Positions 61,106 through 64,000 of a stretch of DNA of 64,000 nucleotides are shown one piece after another (within the stretch, counting starts at the first letter, position 1; every line of letters starts with the position of its first letter). The notes under the pieces are model-generated. The model worked only from the letters and a program-made list of their open reading frames with translations. It was not told the DNA's origin and did no database searches. Both the position numbers and the translations under genes were made by a program. Source of the stretch: Ichthyophthirius multifiliis (lineage: Eukaryota > Ciliophora > Oligohymenophorea > Hymenostomatida); assembly GCF_000220395.1 (NCBI RefSeq), contig NW_004086313.1:34939-98938 (forward strand), in the 5' to 3' direction.

Positions 61106-62260
61106 TCATAAAATATTATCTTTTTCATTTTCATTTTTAATTAATTATTTTTTTATTTAATTTATATTTTCGGAATTTTAATCTAAAATTTTTTTCAATT
61201 CTTTTGTTTCTTCGTCTAAATCATCACTTTCGAATCCTATATCAAGACAAATATTATCATTTTTAGTATTATTTTCATCTAAATCTGAAAAAGAAGTATT
61301 TTATATTGGATTTTTTTATATTTTTTCCTCTTATTCATAAATTTCGAGATTTAAAAGGAAAATTTATTTAATGAAATTTGCTTATTTATTATCTTTTTCC
61401 ATTAAAAGTAGATATTTATTTAATTTATTATTTAAATTTTCATTTTCTTCTTTTATTTTTTTTATGTTTAAAAGTTCTTTTTATATATCTTCGTTTTCTT
61501 CTTTTATATTTTCAAAGTCTTTTTTTAAATTTAAATTTTCGTAAATTATTGCTTCCAGTACTTCTTCTAAATAAAGAAGAGTGTTTTTTTCGTTCTCAAT
61601 ATCGTTTTCTATTTCTTAATATTTGTCCTCTGGAATAGATAACAATAGGTCAGATTAATGGACTAAATCTCCTATTTTTTTCGCAAATCTATCCTTATAT
61701 GAAGCTGTTTAGGGTCTTTTTATATTATTTATGTATTATTGGGGCATTTAGGAACCATTTAGATTAGATATTTATAAATATGTGGCTATTTTTTCTTTTC
61801 TAAAAGCTGAAGAAAGATCAAAATCAACTTATGTAATGGTTTCTCCGTCAATTTTTTCTAATATTAATGTCCATAGTATATCATATTTATAATTAAAACG
61901 TTTACTTAAAGGATTTTAATCTAATTCGAGTTCTTTTAAGTTAGGAAGAAGAGCCAATTCATTTAATGTTTCATTCAAATCTTTTATTTTATTATTCGAA
62001 AGTGTTAATGTTTGTAAATTTTTTAAAACATAAAGACCTTTTATTGATTATATTTAATTTTAGGAAAGATAAAGCTTTTTTAATTAGATGTGATGATATA
62101 TAGGAGAAATATCAATAATATTGTTATATTCTAAGTTTATTTCTAATAAATTTATATTTGGTATTGAAGAAATTCCTTCAATATTTGATATATAATTATG
62201 AGTTAGAGATAAATATTCAAGATTATTTAATAAACTAAGATCTATTTATATATAAATAAG

Positions 62261-62305
<45 letters not shown>

Positions 62306-63002
62306 ATATATATTTATATATATATAAATTTAAATAAAAACCTAATTTTTCAGTATTTTTAAAAAAAAGGAGATTTTTTTCTCTTAACACTAGTATATTG
62401 ATTTCTTACAAGTCATTATTTCCAGTTTGATTAATTATTTATTACTAATCTAGAATTTCTAGTGTTTATTATTTTTATAATAATTCATTTTTTTTATCTT
62501 TTTATGGACTTTTTTATATTTTTTACTCTATATTTTCATCATCGTCGCTGTTTTCGAATGATAAATTAAAATTTAAAAGTGCTTTTTCTGCATCAAGCTT
62601 TTCGTCTTTGAGTTTTTGGAAAATTATTTCTTAGTTTTTTTAAATATTGCTGTTTTTTCTCAAGGGATTTTTTAATTGAATATTTTCTTATTGATTTTAT
62701 TATTGTAATTCATTATTTGTAGATATAGTAGTTGAAGTTGTGCTGTTAAATGAATATGATGATAATCGCATGTTTACTATGTTTTGGGTATTGGTGATTT
62801 TTTAGGCTTTTTGGATTACTGGGTGAAGTTTTTTCATACTACGAATTAATTATTATTCTTTTTTTTAAATTTATGGAAGGTTTGATTTTATTTAAGTGTG
62901 CATTCTATATGTATGTTCTTCTAAACGGTTTTCTGTGTCGAAAATTCGACCACAATCGGGTCGGGTACATATGAATTTAGTTTATTGAATTGTTTATTAC
63001 AT
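61106..63002 (-). CDS. C2H2 zinc finger plus leucine-rich-repeat protein
   Basis: The start at 63002 (MQQTIQQTKFI) leads at once into a C2H2 finger, CTRPDCGRIFDTENRLEEH then TYRMH (C-x4-C-x12-H-x4-H). A Gln/Ser-rich linker follows, with a Ser/Asp block (FENSDDDENIE). Then leucine-rich repeats: LNNLEYLSLTHNYISNIEG, LLEINLEYNNIIDISPI, LKKLYLSQNQIQSIKG, LQTLTLSNNKIKDLNE and LKELELDQNPLSKRFNY, closed by an LRR cap-like YDILWTLILEKIDG. The C-terminal third is coiled coil with an acidic patch (FESDDLDEETKELKK). Stop at 61106. An intron at about 62245-62340 holds (TA)n. The LRR half resembles ciliary SDS22-type LRR proteins. A T25 run fills the 27 bp to the converging C2 gene. Confidence 0.85.
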
Positions 63003-63337
63003 TTTAATTTTTTTAAACAAAAAAATTATTATTAATAAATTTATATAATTAAATGTTTTTTTTTTAACAAAAAAAATTTTTTGTTTATTTTTTTAATTAT
63101 TTATAATTTTCTTTTTAAAGGTTATTGTAAATTAACAAAAAATAAGTAAAATTATTAAAATTAAAAATATAAAAAAGTATTAAATAGTAGAAATGAATAA
63201 ATTAGAAATTATATATTTTTTTTATTAAAAAAATAATAATTTATTTTATTTTATTTTATATTAATTTATTTAGTTTTTTTTTTTTTTTTTTTAATTATAT
63301 GAAAAAATATAAATTTTATATTTATAAACAAATTATT

Positions 63338-63384
<47 letters not shown>

Positions 63385-64000
63385 TATTTATTTATATTTA
63401 AAAAACATAAAATAAATTATAATATTAATCTTTATCTTTTATCCAATAATATTTTAAATTAAAAAATGATTTATATATTTATGAATATTTATGTAAATTA
63501 AAATTCATATTTATTATTTTTAGAATAATTTTATTATATTCAATATTTTTTTTTTTCAATTAATTAAAATTTTCAATAATATTAAAGATTTAAGAAACAA
63601 AATAATATTTAATTTATTCTTTTATATTTTTATGAAATATAAAATCTTATAAAGGATTATAAAATTAATTTAATTCTTAATAATCTATCATTAATATTCA
63701 CTCTAATCAAAATTATAAAATATAAATTAAAAATAAATTCTTGTCTTATATTTCAAATATATATTATTTAAATATATAATTTGTAAAACTAATCTTTTGA
63801 AATTTTATATAAAAAAAATCTTATAATCATATTTTATATTAAATAAAATATTTATTAGTATAAAATGTATATAGTTATGATTATTAGAATAAAAAATATT
63901 GTAAATATTTATATGTAAAACGAAAGTTTATAAAATATGAAAAATATAAAATAAAAAATAAGGTTAGAAAAAATTTTAAATAAATTTATTTGTATTTTAT
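63003..64000. other. Terminal AT-rich stretch
   Basis: From the LRR gene start to the window edge: A/T-only sequence with a T21 run near 63272-63291 and (TA)n at 63340-63380. No ORF, tRNA or telomeric repeat recognised. Confidence 0.5.

Noticed and set aside
63330-63390. Simple repeat near the window end as a possible telomere
   Set aside because: It is (TA)n; no G-rich ciliate telomere repeat (such as G4T2) is present.

Overview
The window reads as macronuclear-type DNA of a ciliate. In every convincing gene TAA and TAG sit in frame where glutamine is expected, and only TGA ends reading frames. Translated this way, the window contains complete, recognisable eukaryotic proteins broken by short AT-rich GT...AG introns, many of them about 40-150 nt. 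Base composition is extremely AT-rich by eye, with long A, T and (TA)n runs between and inside genes. Together with the code this points to an oligohymenophorean such as Ichthyophthirius or a close relative; that placement is inference. Because TAA and TAG are sense codons, standard-code translation shatters nearly all genes, so gene limits below come from reading with the ciliate code. Exon limits are provisional unless stated.

Layout. 1-8.2 kb, minus strand: ABCG-type transporter (cut by the window edge), MORN-repeat protein, Yippee-like zinc protein and a large UBA + ubiquitin-specific protease. 9.4-10.5 kb, plus: a three-exon protein of about 296 aa. 12-21.4 kb, minus: TPR protein, a lysine-rich unknown and a large unknown with a PB1/ubiquitin-like start. 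22.7-27.8 kb, plus: mitoferrin-like carrier, NEK-like kinase, Gln-rich coiled-coil protein. 28-35.1 kb, minus: kinesin, GTPBP1/2-like GTPase, Gln-rich protein. 35.8 kb, plus: CCCH zinc-finger protein. 37-40.2 kb, minus: CFAP58. 41-46.7 kb, plus: an unknown protein and a TTLL3-type tubulin glycylase. 46.9-48 kb: tRNA-Gly(GCC) and a two-EF-hand protein. 48.6-53.6 kb, minus: a small ORF, HslU, a broken potassium-channel relic and a pseudokinase. 54.3-57 kb, plus: tryptophanyl-tRNA synthetase and a poly-Gln protein. 57.3-63 kb: an unknown (minus), a C2 + coiled-coil protein (plus), and a C2H2 + leucine-rich-repeat protein (minus) that meets it tail to tail.

Functionally the region is a mixture of housekeeping genes. 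Genes linked to cilia or microtubules are frequent between 24 and 47 kb: NEK-like kinase, kinesin, CFAP58 and TTLL3. Most notable are a kinase-like protein that has lost its catalytic residues, a frameshifted K+ channel pore relic with GQGD where GYGD is usual, and a nuclear-encoded bacterial-type HslU with a likely mitochondrial leader. I found no CRISPR array, no mobile element and no rRNA.
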